A stretch of DNA of 8,371 bases, from assembly GCA_018895315.1 (NCBI GenBank), contig JAHIOK010000348.1, forward strand, positions 1-8,371. The letters run 5' to 3'. Under the pieces are notes generated by a model. It worked only from the letters and a program-made list of their open reading frames with translations. It searched no databases and was not told where the DNA came from. The stretch is from Actinomycetota bacterium (lineage in GTDB: Bacteria; Actinomycetota; Actinomycetes; Actinomycetales; Microbacteriaceae). Made by a program: the position numbers and the translations under genes. Shown in pieces: positions 1-6,866 of the stretch. How positions within the stretch are numbered: position 1 is the first letter of the stretch; each line of letters starts with the position of its first letter.

Positions 1-1547
1 AGGATGCGCAACTGCTCATCGTGGCCGGGCTTCTGGTACTTGACCTCGACGTTCTCCTGGAACCAGCGGCGCTGGCCCGGGTCCTGGATGTGCATGTACT
101 CGATGCCGATCGTGCGGCAGTACGAGTCGCGCAGAACACCCAGGATGTCGCGGAGCTTCATGATGCGCTTGCCGCCGAAGCCACCCGTGACGAACTCTCG
201 GTCGAGATCCCAGAAGGTGAGGCCGTGAGATTCGATCTCGAGGTCGGGGTGCATGCGCTGCACGTACTCGAGCGGGTCGATGTCGGCCATCAAGTGCCCG
301 CGTACGCGGTAGGAGTTGATGAGCTCCTGCACGCGCGCGGTCTTGTCGACGCGTTCTGCGATGTCGACGTTGATGTCGCTCGCCCAGCGGATCGGCGCGT
401 ACGGGATGCGCATCGCCGCGAAGATGTCATCGTAGAAGCCGCGCTGCCCGGTGAGCAGCTCGTGCACCTTCTTGAGGAATTCTCCCGAGCCCGCGCCCTG
501 GATGACGCGGTGGTCGTAGGTGCTGGTGAGGGTGATCGTCTTGCCGATCGCGAGCTCGCTCAGCGTCTTCTCGCTCGCGCCCTGGAACTCGGCGGGATAC
601 TCCAGCGCTCCGGCGCCGACGATGCAGCCCTGCCCCTTCATCAGGCGCGGGACGGAGTGCACCGTGCCGATTCCGCCCGGGTTGGTGAGCGAGATCGTGG
701 TGCCCTGGAAGTCGGCGGCGGTGAGCTTGTTCGTGCGCGCCCGGGTCACCAGGTCTTCGTACGACGCGAGGAACTCGCCGAACGTGAGGGTGTCGGCGCG
801 CTTGATGCTCGGCACCAGCAGTGCGCGGGTGCCGTCGGGCTTGGGCAGATCGATCGCGATGCCGAGGTTGATGTGCGCCGGGGCGACGACCGAAGCCTTG
901 CCGTCGATCTCGGCGTAGAACACGTTCTGACTCGGGAACTCTTTGAGCGCCTGGATCAGCGCCCAGCCGATCAGGTGGGTGAAGCTGATCTTGCCGCCGC
1001 GGCTGCGGGCCATGAAGTTGTTCACGACGATGCGGTTGTCGATCATGAGCTTCGCCGGCACGGTGCGCACGCTCGTCGCGGTCGGAACCGTCAGCGACTC
1101 GTCCATGTTCGCAGCAAGGGCCTTGGGCATGCCGCGGAGGACCGTGACGACGTCTTCTTCGGCGGACGCCTCACCCGTCGAGGGCTCGACCTTCGGCGCC
1201 TGCGCCGGGATCGGCTGCCGCGAGGCGGGACGAGCCGTGGTGCGGGCGACGGGCTGTGCGCCGATCACGGGGATCGGTGCCGTCATCGGATGCGGTTCGA
1301 CCACCGGCGCACTGGGCGCTGCGGACGGCGTCGCTGCGACGGTGTTCGCAGGCGCCTCGGTCGGTGCGGCATCGGATGCGGCGGCATCCGTGTCGACCGG
1401 TTGGTACGACTCGAGGATCGGCCACCAGGCCTTATCGACCGAGTTCTTGTCTTTCGTGAACTGTTCGTAAAGTTCGTCGACGAGCCATTCGTTGGCTCCG
1501 AACTCTCCGTCGCTCGCTGTCCCGTGGCCTGTGACCTGGCTCGACAC
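1..1547 (-). CDS. kgd: Multifunctional 2-oxoglutarate dehydrogenase/decarboxylase (Kgd/OdhA type), N-terminal part, truncated by window edge
   Basis: This is the actinobacterial fusion of a succinyltransferase-like (E2) domain to the thiamine-dependent E1 component, which oxidises 2-oxoglutarate in the TCA cycle. The first 515 codons are present; the family is usually about 1,200-1,270 residues, so the thiamine-binding E1 core lies beyond base 1. Reading the minus strand, residues 1-45 carry the [15 protein letters not shown] segment typical of these proteins. A Pro/Ala-rich linker follows (about 50-130), then the acyltransferase domain (about 130-375) with [16 protein letters not shown] around His346, and then the start of E1 ([16 protein letters not shown], from about 407). 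Gln350 sits where stand-alone E2 enzymes have Asp in HxxxD; I recall the same Gln in mycobacterial Kgd. The GTG start at 1547 gives VSSQVTG, as I remember from relatives, although its ribosome binding site is weak; an in-frame GTG at 1610 is the alternative. The gene is divergent from guaB1. Identification is firm, the start moderately so. Confidence 0.96.
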   Translation of the reverse strand, partial: MSSQVTGHGTASDGEFGANEWLVDELYEQFTKDKNSVDKAWWPILESYQPVDTDAAASDAAPTEAPANTVAATPSAAPSAPVVEPHPMTAPIPVIGAQPVARTTARPASRQPIPAQAPKVEPSTGEASAEEDVVTVLRGMPKALAANMDESLTVPTATSVRTVPAKLMIDNRIVVNNFMARSRGGKISFTHLIGWALIQALKEFPSQNVFYAEIDGKASVVAPAHINLGIAIDLPKPDGTRALLVPSIKRADTLTFGEFLASYEDLVTRARTNKLTAADFQGTTISLTNPGGIGTVHSVPRLMKGQGCIVGAGALEYPAEFQGASEKTLSELAIGKTITLTSTYDHRVIQGAGSGEFLKKVHELLTGQRGFYDDIFAAMRIPYAPIRWASDINVDIAERVDKTARVQELINSYRVRGHLMADIDPLEYVQRMHPDLEIESHGLTFWDLDREFVTGGFGGKRIMKLRDILGVLRDSYCRTIGIEYMHIQDPGQRRWFQENVEVKYQKPGHDEQLRI

Positions 1548-1721
1548 CCTCGATCGCCCGCTTTCATCGATGAAGATTGAGGTGGTAGCAGGCCCAAATG
1601 GCCCGCGCACACAGTTATCTAGCGTAACCCCTTCTGTCGCACCCGAGCGGTGAGAAGCGTGCTCCGAGGTGCACGATTGTGCATCGTTCACCCGATGGCA
1701 TGAATCACTACCCTTGATGCC
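1548..1721. promoter_or_regulatory. Divergent kgd/guaB1 intergenic region
   Basis: This 174-bp stretch separates the divergent starts of kgd and guaB1, holds no convincing gene, and must contain both promoters. On the minus strand, TACGCT (1626-1621) fits the actinobacterial TANNNT -10 pattern and would give kgd a leader of roughly 65 nt, but no good -35 is visible. On the plus strand a -10 lies close to the guaB1 start. Two dyad symmetries, at 1670-1683 and 1695-1723, are listed separately. The existence of promoters here follows from gene orientation; the exact elements are inference. Confidence 0.6.
1670..1683. repeat. Short dyad TGCAC-GATT-GTGCA
   Basis: A perfect 5-bp inverted repeat with a 4-bp spacer lies in the kgd/guaB1 intergenic region. 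It overlaps a degenerate tandem duplication (GTGCACGATT at 1669-1678, GTGCATCGTT at 1679-1688). It lies about 40 bp upstream of the guaB1 start, so it could be a regulator site. The arms are short enough to arise by chance. Confidence 0.35.
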
Positions 1722-1722
1722 A
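1686..1722 (+). promoter_or_regulatory. Candidate leaderless promoter of guaB1
   Basis: TACCCT at 1709-1714 matches the TANNNT -10 pattern and ends 7 nt before the A of the guaB1 ATG at 1722, the spacing expected if transcription starts on the start codon. No purine-rich Shine-Dalgarno sequence precedes the ATG, which supports leaderless translation. A weak -35 candidate, GTTCAC (1686-1691), sits 17 bp upstream of the -10. Leaderless mRNAs are common in actinobacteria; this case is inferred from sequence only. Confidence 0.45.
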
Positions 1723-1723
1723 T
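1695..1723. repeat. Imperfect palindrome over the guaB1 -10 and start codon
   Basis: ATGGCATGAA (1695-1704) and TTGATGCCAT (1714-1723) are inverted repeats matching at 9 of 10 positions around a 9-bp spacer. The outer seven pairs, ATGGCAT/ATGCCAT, are perfect. The dyad covers the candidate -10 (1709-1714), and its right arm includes the first two bases of the guaB1 ATG. A protein bound here would block initiation, so an operator is a reasonable reading. A chance palindrome cannot be excluded. Confidence 0.45.
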
Positions 1724-3185
1724 GGAGTTCTATGGTGCCGAGCCCGACGTCGACCTGACGTATTCGGATGTCTTCCTGGTGCCGCGGCGCTCCGCGGTGG
1801 CGAGCAGACTCGAGGTCGATCTTTCGCCGCGGGATGGCTCTGCGGCCACGATTCCGCTGGTATCGGCGAACATGAACTCGGTCACCGGCCCGCGTTTGGC
1901 CGCGACGCTCGCTCGCCGCGGTGGACTCGGCGTCCTGCCGCAGGACATGCCGCTGCAAGAACTGGATGCCGCGATCCGATGGGTGAAGGACCAGCCCGTG
2001 CTGTGGGACACCCCGGTGGTGCTGCCGCCCGAGGCAACGGTGGCGGAGGCATCACGCCTGCTGCCCGCGATCGACGGGCACGGAATCGTTGTCGCTGCGG
2101 CATCCGGAGGGGGGTCCCGTTTCGCACACGACGACATCCTCGGAATCGTTCCGGCGGCCCGTCTCGGCACAGCTCTTCCCGACGCGCGGCTCGGCGATCT
2201 CGCCCGCGGTCGCACCGCGTCGATCGACGCCGACGATGTCGAGAGCGCCCGTCACGCATTCGACCTCATCGTTGCCGCCGGCGCCGAGACCTTGTGCGTC
2301 CTGCATCACGGGTTCCTCGTCGGCACGCTCTCGCGCCGCAGCGCGCTGCGCTCGACGCTCTACCGTCCCGCCGTCGACGCCTCCGGACGCCTGATCGTCG
2401 CCGCCGCCGTCGGAATCAACGGCGACGTGCAGGCAAAGGCGCGGGCGCTCGTCGCTGCGGGCGTCGACGTGCTCGTGGTCGACACGGCCCACGGTCACCA
2501 GGAAGGCATGCTGCGCGCTCTGCGCTCGGTCTCCGACCTCGGCGCGCAGATCCCCATCGCGGCAGGCAATATCGTCACCGCGGAAGGCGTGCACGACCTC
2601 GTCTCCGCCGGCGCGACGATCCTCAAGGTGGGCGTGGGACCGGGCGCCATGTGCACGACCCGCATGATGACGGCCGTCGGCCGCCCGCAGTTCTCCGCCG
2701 TGCTCGAGACCGCCCAGGCAGCACGGATGATGGGCGCCCATGTCTGGGCCGACGGGGGAGTGCGCTACCCCCGCGACGTCGCGCTCGCCCTCGCGGCGGG
2801 CGCAGCATCCGTCATGGTCGGCTCGTGGTTCGCCGGCACGATCGAAGCGCCCGGCGAACTCCTCACAGACGACGCCGGCCGTGTGTACAAGGAATCGTGG
2901 GGGATGGCCTCGACGAAAGCCGTGCACGAGCGTTTCGGCGGGCTGGATCCCTACGACCTTGCCCGTAAGGAGCTGTTCGCCGAGGGAATCTCATCGTCGA
3001 AGATCTACCTTGATCCGCAGCGTCCCGGACTCGAAGACCTCCTCGACATGATCACCTCGGGGGTGCGCTCCTCGTTCACCTACACCGGTGCCGCAACTGT
3101 GCCCGAGTTCCACGAGCGCGCGCGGGTCGGGCTGCAGTCCGCCGCCGGCTACGACGAAGGAAAGGCGCTCCCGACCAGCTGGTGA
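1722..3185 (+). CDS. guaB1: GuaB1 family IMP dehydrogenase-related protein (probable GMP reductase)
   Basis: This 487-residue protein belongs to the IMPDH/GMP reductase (beta/alpha)8-barrel family and matches the actinobacterial GuaB1 branch (IMP_DH_rel_1). Residues 1-90 open the barrel ([13 protein letters not shown], then [13 protein letters not shown]). A CBS pair, a regulatory nucleotide-binding module, occupies about 95-215. The barrel resumes near 225, with VDTAHGH (Asp254) and the catalytic loop [11 protein letters not shown], whose Cys311 forms the covalent purine intermediate. The late segment [12 protein letters not shown] lies where IMPDH carries its flap. From family knowledge, the Mycobacterium smegmatis GuaB1 acts as a GMP reductase (GMP + NADPH to IMP + ammonia) tuned by purine nucleotides through its CBS domains, so the older label IMP dehydrogenase is probably wrong here. 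The start has no Shine-Dalgarno sequence and looks leaderless. The stop lies 4 bp from that of the convergent GH76-like gene. Confidence 0.93.
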   Translation: MEFYGAEPDVDLTYSDVFLVPRRSAVASRLEVDLSPRDGSAATIPLVSANMNSVTGPRLAATLARRGGLGVLPQDMPLQELDAAIRWVKDQPVLWDTPVVLPPEATVAEASRLLPAIDGHGIVVAAASGGGSRFAHDDILGIVPAARLGTALPDARLGDLARGRTASIDADDVESARHAFDLIVAAGAETLCVLHHGFLVGTLSRRSALRSTLYRPAVDASGRLIVAAAVGINGDVQAKARALVAAGVDVLVVDTAHGHQEGMLRALRSVSDLGAQIPIAAGNIVTAEGVHDLVSAGATILKVGVGPGAMCTTRMMTAVGRPQFSAVLETAQAARMMGAHVWADGGVRYPRDVALALAAGAASVMVGSWFAGTIEAPGELLTDDAGRVYKESWGMASTKAVHERFGGLDPYDLARKELFAEGISSSKIYLDPQRPGLEDLLDMITSGVRSSFTYTGAATVPEFHERARVGLQSAAGYDEGKALPTSW

Positions 3186-3193
3186 GCGCTCAC
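3182..3193. repeat. 12-bp perfect palindrome spanning two convergent stop codons
   Basis: GTGAGCGCTCAC reads the same on both strands. It contains the guaB1 TGA (3183-3185) on the plus strand and the GH76-like TGA (3192-3190) on the minus strand, separated by only 4 bp. There is no room between the genes for a terminator, so the two transcripts probably overlap at their 3' ends. The symmetry may be incidental, because two opposed GTGAGC-type ends produce it automatically. Confidence 0.6.
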
Positions 3194-4380
3194 GCCTCGA
3201 AGACGGCGACCGCTGCCTCGAACGTGAGCCAGGCGCCGAGCTGCACCGACAGGTCGCTCTCGGGCTCTGTCGAGTCGCCTACTGCGCCGGCGGTGGGATG
3301 CAGCGGAGCCTGTGCCCCCGTCGGCACGCGTGCCCCGACCGCGGCGTCGACCGAGAAGATCGGACGCCCGTTCACCTCGGCACGACCCGCCCACAGTGCT
3401 TCCGCGTTCCGTTGCACGATCGATCGAGCGGTGGCCGCCGCCCGGTGCGCCCGTTCGCCCTCGGTGAGCGTCGGAGCAAGATGGTCGATCCTTCTCGCGG
3501 CCCAGGCAAGGGTGCGGCAGGTGATTCCGGCGAACAGCCCACCGTCGCCGCCGCCGGCGCCGGGCAGTACTGCGTCGCGGTGCCGTGTCCACGTCTCGAT
3601 CGCTTCGACGAGATGTATGGCGCGAGTAAGGAAGCGCTCCCCGTCGGTGCCGCGCCCCGGCCGTCGCCCCGCCACCTCCAGCTGCGCTGCGAGCGCGACC
3701 CCCTGGCAGTAGGTGTAGTGCGCGGAGCGCACCGTCGGGATGCCGTCCACGGGTTCGATGCCGTCGCGGATCAGGCCGGTCGCCTCGTCGCGCAGCGTGG
3801 CATCGAGCCAATCGGCCAGGCGGGCTGCAGCATCCACGCGCCCGGTGCGCGCGAGCACGATTGCGGCCGGCCCGTTGGCGGGAGCGTTGAACAGGGCACT
3901 GCCGATGCGCCACGGGATTGCCCCGACTCTGGAGTCGATGGCGGATTCGAGGCACGCGGCGATCTGCTCGAGGCCGCGCTCGGGCAGCGAGTCGCCGCGC
4001 TGCAGGGCGATGCCGAGCCACGCGATGTCGTCGTAGAACGGATTCGTCCAGCGGCCCGCGTTGCGCACGAGCACTCCACGAGCCAACGCCGCGGGCCGCC
4101 GACGTCGACCCGCCGACGGGCGGTGACGGGCGGCATCCACCGTCGCATTCATGAGGTGGGCGTGCCACCAGAAGTGCCAGACGGATGCCTCATCCCATAC
4201 GCCGGCGAGTCCGGGCCTGGGCGGGGCCGATGCGCGCGCCCACGCCACCGGTCCCACGCGACGGACATACCTCGTGAGGACGGCATACTCCGCCGCCGAA
4301 GCCCGTTGGTTCCAGGAATCCACCGACACCGATCCATCATCCCGCGCTGGCTCCGCCGCGGTCGCGTAAACTGTTCTCAC
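3190..4380 (-). CDS. Glycoside hydrolase family 76-like protein, apparently without signal peptide
   Basis: This 396-residue protein resembles GH76, the alpha-1,6-mannanase family with an (alpha/alpha)6 barrel. Visible landmarks in order are GVWDEASVWHFWWHAH (about 60-75); NPFYDDIAWLGIAL with the Asp117-Asp118 pair that is catalytic in the family; IPWRIGSALFNAPANGPAAIVLA (156-178), where GH76 proteins have a KNAISNA-like stretch; and SAHYTYCQGVAL (219-230), equivalent to the usual YTYNQG. Most GH76 enzymes are secreted, but the N-terminus here is polar, with no hydrophobic segment or lipobox. The protein therefore seems cytosolic or only distantly related in function; substrate is unknown. 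The GTG at 4380 was chosen because a G-rich ribosome-binding stretch lies 9-10 nt upstream; GTG codons at 4329 and 4323 are alternatives that place the start nearer the conserved SWNQRA segment. The frame stays open far upstream, but that extension is antisense to the CNNM gene and is not coding. It is convergent with guaB1 and divergent from the CNNM pair. Confidence 0.85.
   Translation of the reverse strand: MRTVYATAAEPARDDGSVSVDSWNQRASAAEYAVLTRYVRRVGPVAWARASAPPRPGLAGVWDEASVWHFWWHAHLMNATVDAARHRPSAGRRRRPAALARGVLVRNAGRWTNPFYDDIAWLGIALQRGDSLPERGLEQIAACLESAIDSRVGAIPWRIGSALFNAPANGPAAIVLARTGRVDAAARLADWLDATLRDEATGLIRDGIEPVDGIPTVRSAHYTYCQGVALAAQLEVAGRRPGRGTDGERFLTRAIHLVEAIETWTRHRDAVLPGAGGGDGGLFAGITCRTLAWAARRIDHLAPTLTEGERAHRAAATARSIVQRNAEALWAGRAEVNGRPIFSVDAAVGARVPTGAQAPLHPTAGAVGDSTEPESDLSVQLGAWLTFEAAVAVFEA
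4367..4372 (+). promoter_or_regulatory. Candidate -10 element (TAAACT) for the CNNM pair
   Basis: TAAACT fits the TANNNT -10 pattern and stands out in GC-rich surroundings. Transcription would begin at about 4379-4382, giving the first CNNM gene a leader of about 70 nt with a clear GGAGG ribosome binding site. No convincing -35 is seen. The element lies inside the first codons of the oppositely oriented GH76-like gene if that gene starts at 4380, which slightly favours one of its later starts. Confidence 0.4.
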
Positions 4381-4381
4381 G

Positions 4382-4450
4382 ATGGACGACCCCCCCAGTA
4401 GACGCTCGCCCCACCGACCCTGTTCCGCTTCGAGCGGAGGTGACGAGTGA
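4382..4450 (+). other. Possible 22-codon leader ORF overlapping the CNNM gene start
   Basis: An ATG at 4382, right at the predicted transcription start, opens a 22-codon frame rich in Pro, Arg and Ser. Its TGA (4448-4450) overlaps the ATG of the following CNNM gene in a TGATG junction. If transcribed from TAAACT it could be translated without a leader and be coupled to the downstream gene. No conservation evidence is available, and the frame is short enough to occur by chance. Confidence 0.25.
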
Positions 4451-5793
4451 TGGATTACGTCATGTTGGGCGTGGGGCTTCTGCTCACGATCGGGACCGGA
4501 CTGTTCGTCGCCAGCGAGTTCGCGCTGGTCAATCTCGATCGCGCCGATCTGGAGGCACGCCAGAAAGCCGGCGAGACCCGTCTCTCGCTCACGATCAGCG
4601 CTCTGCGCATCACGTCGACGCATCTCTCGAGCGCGCAGCTCGGGATCACGCTGACGACACTGCTCACGGGTTACACGATGGAGCCTGCGATCTCGAATCT
4701 CCTCCGCCCGGTTCTCGCGAGCTGGGGCATCCCCGAAGGAGTCGTCTCCCCGCTGGCCGCGATCGTCGGTGTGTCGTTCGCGACGATCCTCTCGATGGTG
4801 GTCGGCGAGCTCGTGCCCAAGAACTTCGCCCTCGCGATTCCGCGGCAGACGGCCAAGCTCGTGCTGCCGTTCCAGGTGGCCTTCACGACCGTCTTCCGTC
4901 CCGCGATCTGGGTGCTCAACGGCAGCGCCAACGGCGTCATCCGATCGCTCGGCATCGAACCGAAGGAAGAGCTCTCGGGAGCGCGCACGGCCGAAGAGCT
5001 CTCGAGTCTCGTGCGGCGCTCCGCGAGTGCGGGCGTGCTCGAGAAGGACACCGCGTCGCTGCTCGATCGCAGCCTCACCTTCGCGCGGCTGAGCGCCGCC
5101 GATGTCATGACACCTCGCCCGTCGGTGCATGCGCTGGCCGCGGACGACTCCGCTGCCGACGTGATCCAGCTCGCGCGGCGCACCGGGCACAGCCGGTTTC
5201 CCGTCTACGAGGAGTCGATGGACGACATCGTCGGCATCGTGCATCTGAAGGCGGCGATCAGCGTGCCGCGTGAGCGCCGGGGTGATGTCCCTGCAGCCGC
5301 CCTCGCTACCGAGCCGTTGCGCGTGCCCGAGGCGGTGCACCTCGACAGTCTGATGGCCGAACTCCGCGCCCGGGGCTATCAGATGGCGGTCGTGGTCGAT
5401 GAATATGGCGGAACGGCGGGCGTCGTGACGCTGGAGGATCTCGTCGAGGAGATCGTCGGAGAAGTGCTCGACGAGCACGACCGTCGCCGCGCGGGCGTCG
5501 TGCGCAGCGCCGAATCGCTGACGTTCCCCGGAGACCTGCGCCCCGACGAACTGCGCGACCGCACGGGTGTGCGTGTACCCGAAGACGACGTGTACGACAC
5601 CGTCGGCGGATTCCTCATGAGTGCCCTCGAACGCATCCCGGCCGTCGGAGACGAGATCGAGATCGACGACGGAACCCTCGCGGTGCTGCGGATGGACGGG
5701 CGCCGCGTGGATCGTGTGCGATTCACCCCGAAGCCCACCCCGGAGGTCGCGGTCGACGGCGTCGAGGCGACGCGAGGAGGTGAGCGACGATGA
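4450..5793 (+). CDS. Hemolysin family protein: CNNM (DUF21) membrane domain, CBS pair and CorC_HlyC domain
   Basis: This 447-residue integral membrane protein is related to bacterial CorC/CNNM transporters, a family linked to magnesium and cobalt efflux; the hemolysin name is historical. The CNNM domain covers about 1-190, with a first membrane helix at about 4-27 ending in ASEFALVNLDRADLEAR, the conserved SSAQLGIT (60-67), and GELVPKNFAL (119-128), seen in the ion-binding core of the family. CBS domains follow at about 214-340, beginning DVMTPRPSV and ending with AVVVDEYGGTAGVVTLEDL. A CorC_HlyC domain occupies about 350-430 (DVYDTVGGFLMSALERIPAVGDEI). A GGAGG ribosome binding site at 4436-4440 serves the ATG at 4450; GTG at 4447 is an equally spaced alternative adding one residue. 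The stop overlaps the next gene's start as ATGA, so both are co-translated. Length and order match M. tuberculosis Rv1842c as I remember it. Confidence 0.92.
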   Translation: MDYVMLGVGLLLTIGTGLFVASEFALVNLDRADLEARQKAGETRLSLTISALRITSTHLSSAQLGITLTTLLTGYTMEPAISNLLRPVLASWGIPEGVVSPLAAIVGVSFATILSMVVGELVPKNFALAIPRQTAKLVLPFQVAFTTVFRPAIWVLNGSANGVIRSLGIEPKEELSGARTAEELSSLVRRSASAGVLEKDTASLLDRSLTFARLSAADVMTPRPSVHALAADDSAADVIQLARRTGHSRFPVYEESMDDIVGIVHLKAAISVPRERRGDVPAAALATEPLRVPEAVHLDSLMAELRARGYQMAVVVDEYGGTAGVVTLEDLVEEIVGEVLDEHDRRRAGVVRSAESLTFPGDLRPDELRDRTGVRVPEDDVYDTVGGFLMSALERIPAVGDEIEIDDGTLAVLRMDGRRVDRVRFTPKPTPEVAVDGVEATRGGERR

Positions 5794-6845
5794 GCGATTG
5801 GGCCGGAATCGGATGGCTCGTGGTGCTGCTGATCGGCAATGCCTTCTTCGTCGGCGCGGAGTTCGCGGTGATCTCCGCGCGGCGCTCGCAGATCGAACCG
5901 CTCGCCGAACGCGGATCCCGCGCGGCGAAGACGGCGCTGTACGCCATGGAACATGCGACGCTCATGCTGGCGACCTCGCAGCTCGGCATCACGATCTGCT
6001 CGCTGCTGATCCTGAACGTGTCGGAGCCGGCCATCCACCATCTGCTCGCCGCGCCGCTGGGGCTCACCGGATGGGGTGAGGTGGCCGTCGACGCCACCGC
6101 GTTCATCGTCACGCTGCTGCTGGTGTCGTATCTGCACGTCGTGTTCGGCGAGATGGTGCCGAAGAACCTCGCGTTCTCGGTTCCTGACCGTGCCGTGCTG
6201 ATGCTGGCGCCGCCGCTGGTGGCCGTGTCGAAGCTGTTCCACCCGGTGATCGCGTCGTTGAACTGGCTTGCGAACCATGTGGTCCGCCTGTTCCGGGTGG
6301 AGCCGAAGAATGAAGCGGCCTCTACGTTCACCCTCGAAGAAGTGGCGACGATCGTCAATCAGTCACGCATGGAAGGCGTGCTGGATGACGCATCCGGTGC
6401 CGTCGCGGCCGCCGTGGAATTCACCGACAAGAAGGCGAAGGATGTCGCCGTTCCCCTCGCGCAGCTTGTCACGCTCACCAAGAGCACGACGCCCGATGAG
6501 ATCGAGCGCGCGGTGGCCAAGCACGGTTTCTCGCGCTATGTGATCGTCGACCAGCAGGACGTGCCCATCGGGTACGTGCACCTGAAGGACGTGCTGCGGG
6601 CAGCGGAGAATCCGGATGCCGCGCCCGATGTCGCCCGTCCCATCCCGAACAAGCGCATCCACGCGATGGTGCCGGTGATGGAGACGACCGACCTCGAGGA
6701 TGCACTCGCGGTGATGCGACAGAACGGCCGGCACCTGGCTCAGGTGCGCGACCTGCAGGGCCGTATCACGGCTGTGCTGTTCCTCGAGGACATCATCGAA
6801 GAGCTCATCGGCGAAGTGCAGGACGCCACCAGCCGCCGCCGCTGA
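5790..6845 (+). CDS. Hemolysin family protein, short paralogue: CNNM (DUF21) membrane domain and CBS pair, no CorC_HlyC domain
   Basis: This 351-residue protein is a paralogue of the preceding gene. The CNNM domain (about 1-185) has a first membrane helix at about 7-28 (WLVVLLIGNAFFVGAEFAVISARRS), the conserved ATSQLGITICSLLILN, and VVFGEMVPKNLAFSVPDRA. Degenerate CBS domains run from about 210 to 345 (HGFSRYVIVDQQDVPIGYVHLKDVL, then ITAVLFLEDIIEELIGEV). The chain stops directly after the second CBS domain, so the CorC_HlyC module of its partner is absent. That looks like normal architecture for this branch and not a truncation, since M. tuberculosis Rv1841c is similarly short as I recall. 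The ATG overlaps the upstream stop (ATGA) and is preceded by AGGAGG at 5775-5780. The tight coupling suggests a heteromeric membrane assembly; this is inference. The stop lies in a 12-bp inverted repeat shared with the convergent OYE gene. Confidence 0.92.
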   Translation: MSDWAGIGWLVVLLIGNAFFVGAEFAVISARRSQIEPLAERGSRAAKTALYAMEHATLMLATSQLGITICSLLILNVSEPAIHHLLAAPLGLTGWGEVAVDATAFIVTLLLVSYLHVVFGEMVPKNLAFSVPDRAVLMLAPPLVAVSKLFHPVIASLNWLANHVVRLFRVEPKNEAASTFTLEEVATIVNQSRMEGVLDDASGAVAAAVEFTDKKAKDVAVPLAQLVTLTKSTTPDEIERAVAKHGFSRYVIVDQQDVPIGYVHLKDVLRAAENPDAAPDVARPIPNKRIHAMVPVMETTDLEDALAVMRQNGRHLAQVRDLQGRITAVLFLEDIIEELIGEVQDATSRRR

Positions 6846-6866
6846 CCCCGGCGCGCCCGCGGCATC

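Noticed and set aside
495..512. Possible loss of the HxxxD catalytic Asp in the Kgd acyltransferase domain as a defect
   Set aside because: His346 is followed by Gln350 in DHRVIQGA, but this replacement is, as I recall, normal for actinobacterial Kgd proteins and not a mutation of this strain.
21..1580. 519-codon open frame on the plus strand
   Set aside because: It is antisense to kgd, whose minus-strand translation is unmistakable. Its composition (Arg, Asp, Val, His rich) is typical of a shadow frame in GC-rich DNA.
1615..1629. GTTA/TAAC dyad in the kgd leader region
   Set aside because: The arms are only 4 bp and not clearly positioned on a promoter; chance is sufficient.
1979..2968. 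329-codon Arg-rich plus-strand frame and 291-codon minus-strand frame within guaB1
   Set aside because: Both are out-of-frame shadows of guaB1 with highly skewed composition and no recognisable domain.
3088..4401. 437-codon plus-strand frame across the GH76-like gene
   Set aside because: It is an antisense shadow overlapping the guaB1 end; the minus-strand product carries recognisable GH76 motifs.
4381..5478. Upstream extension of the GH76-like frame to 762 codons
   Set aside because: The extension is antisense to the first CNNM gene, is low-complexity and charged, and shows no family similarity; the GH76-like part begins near 4380.
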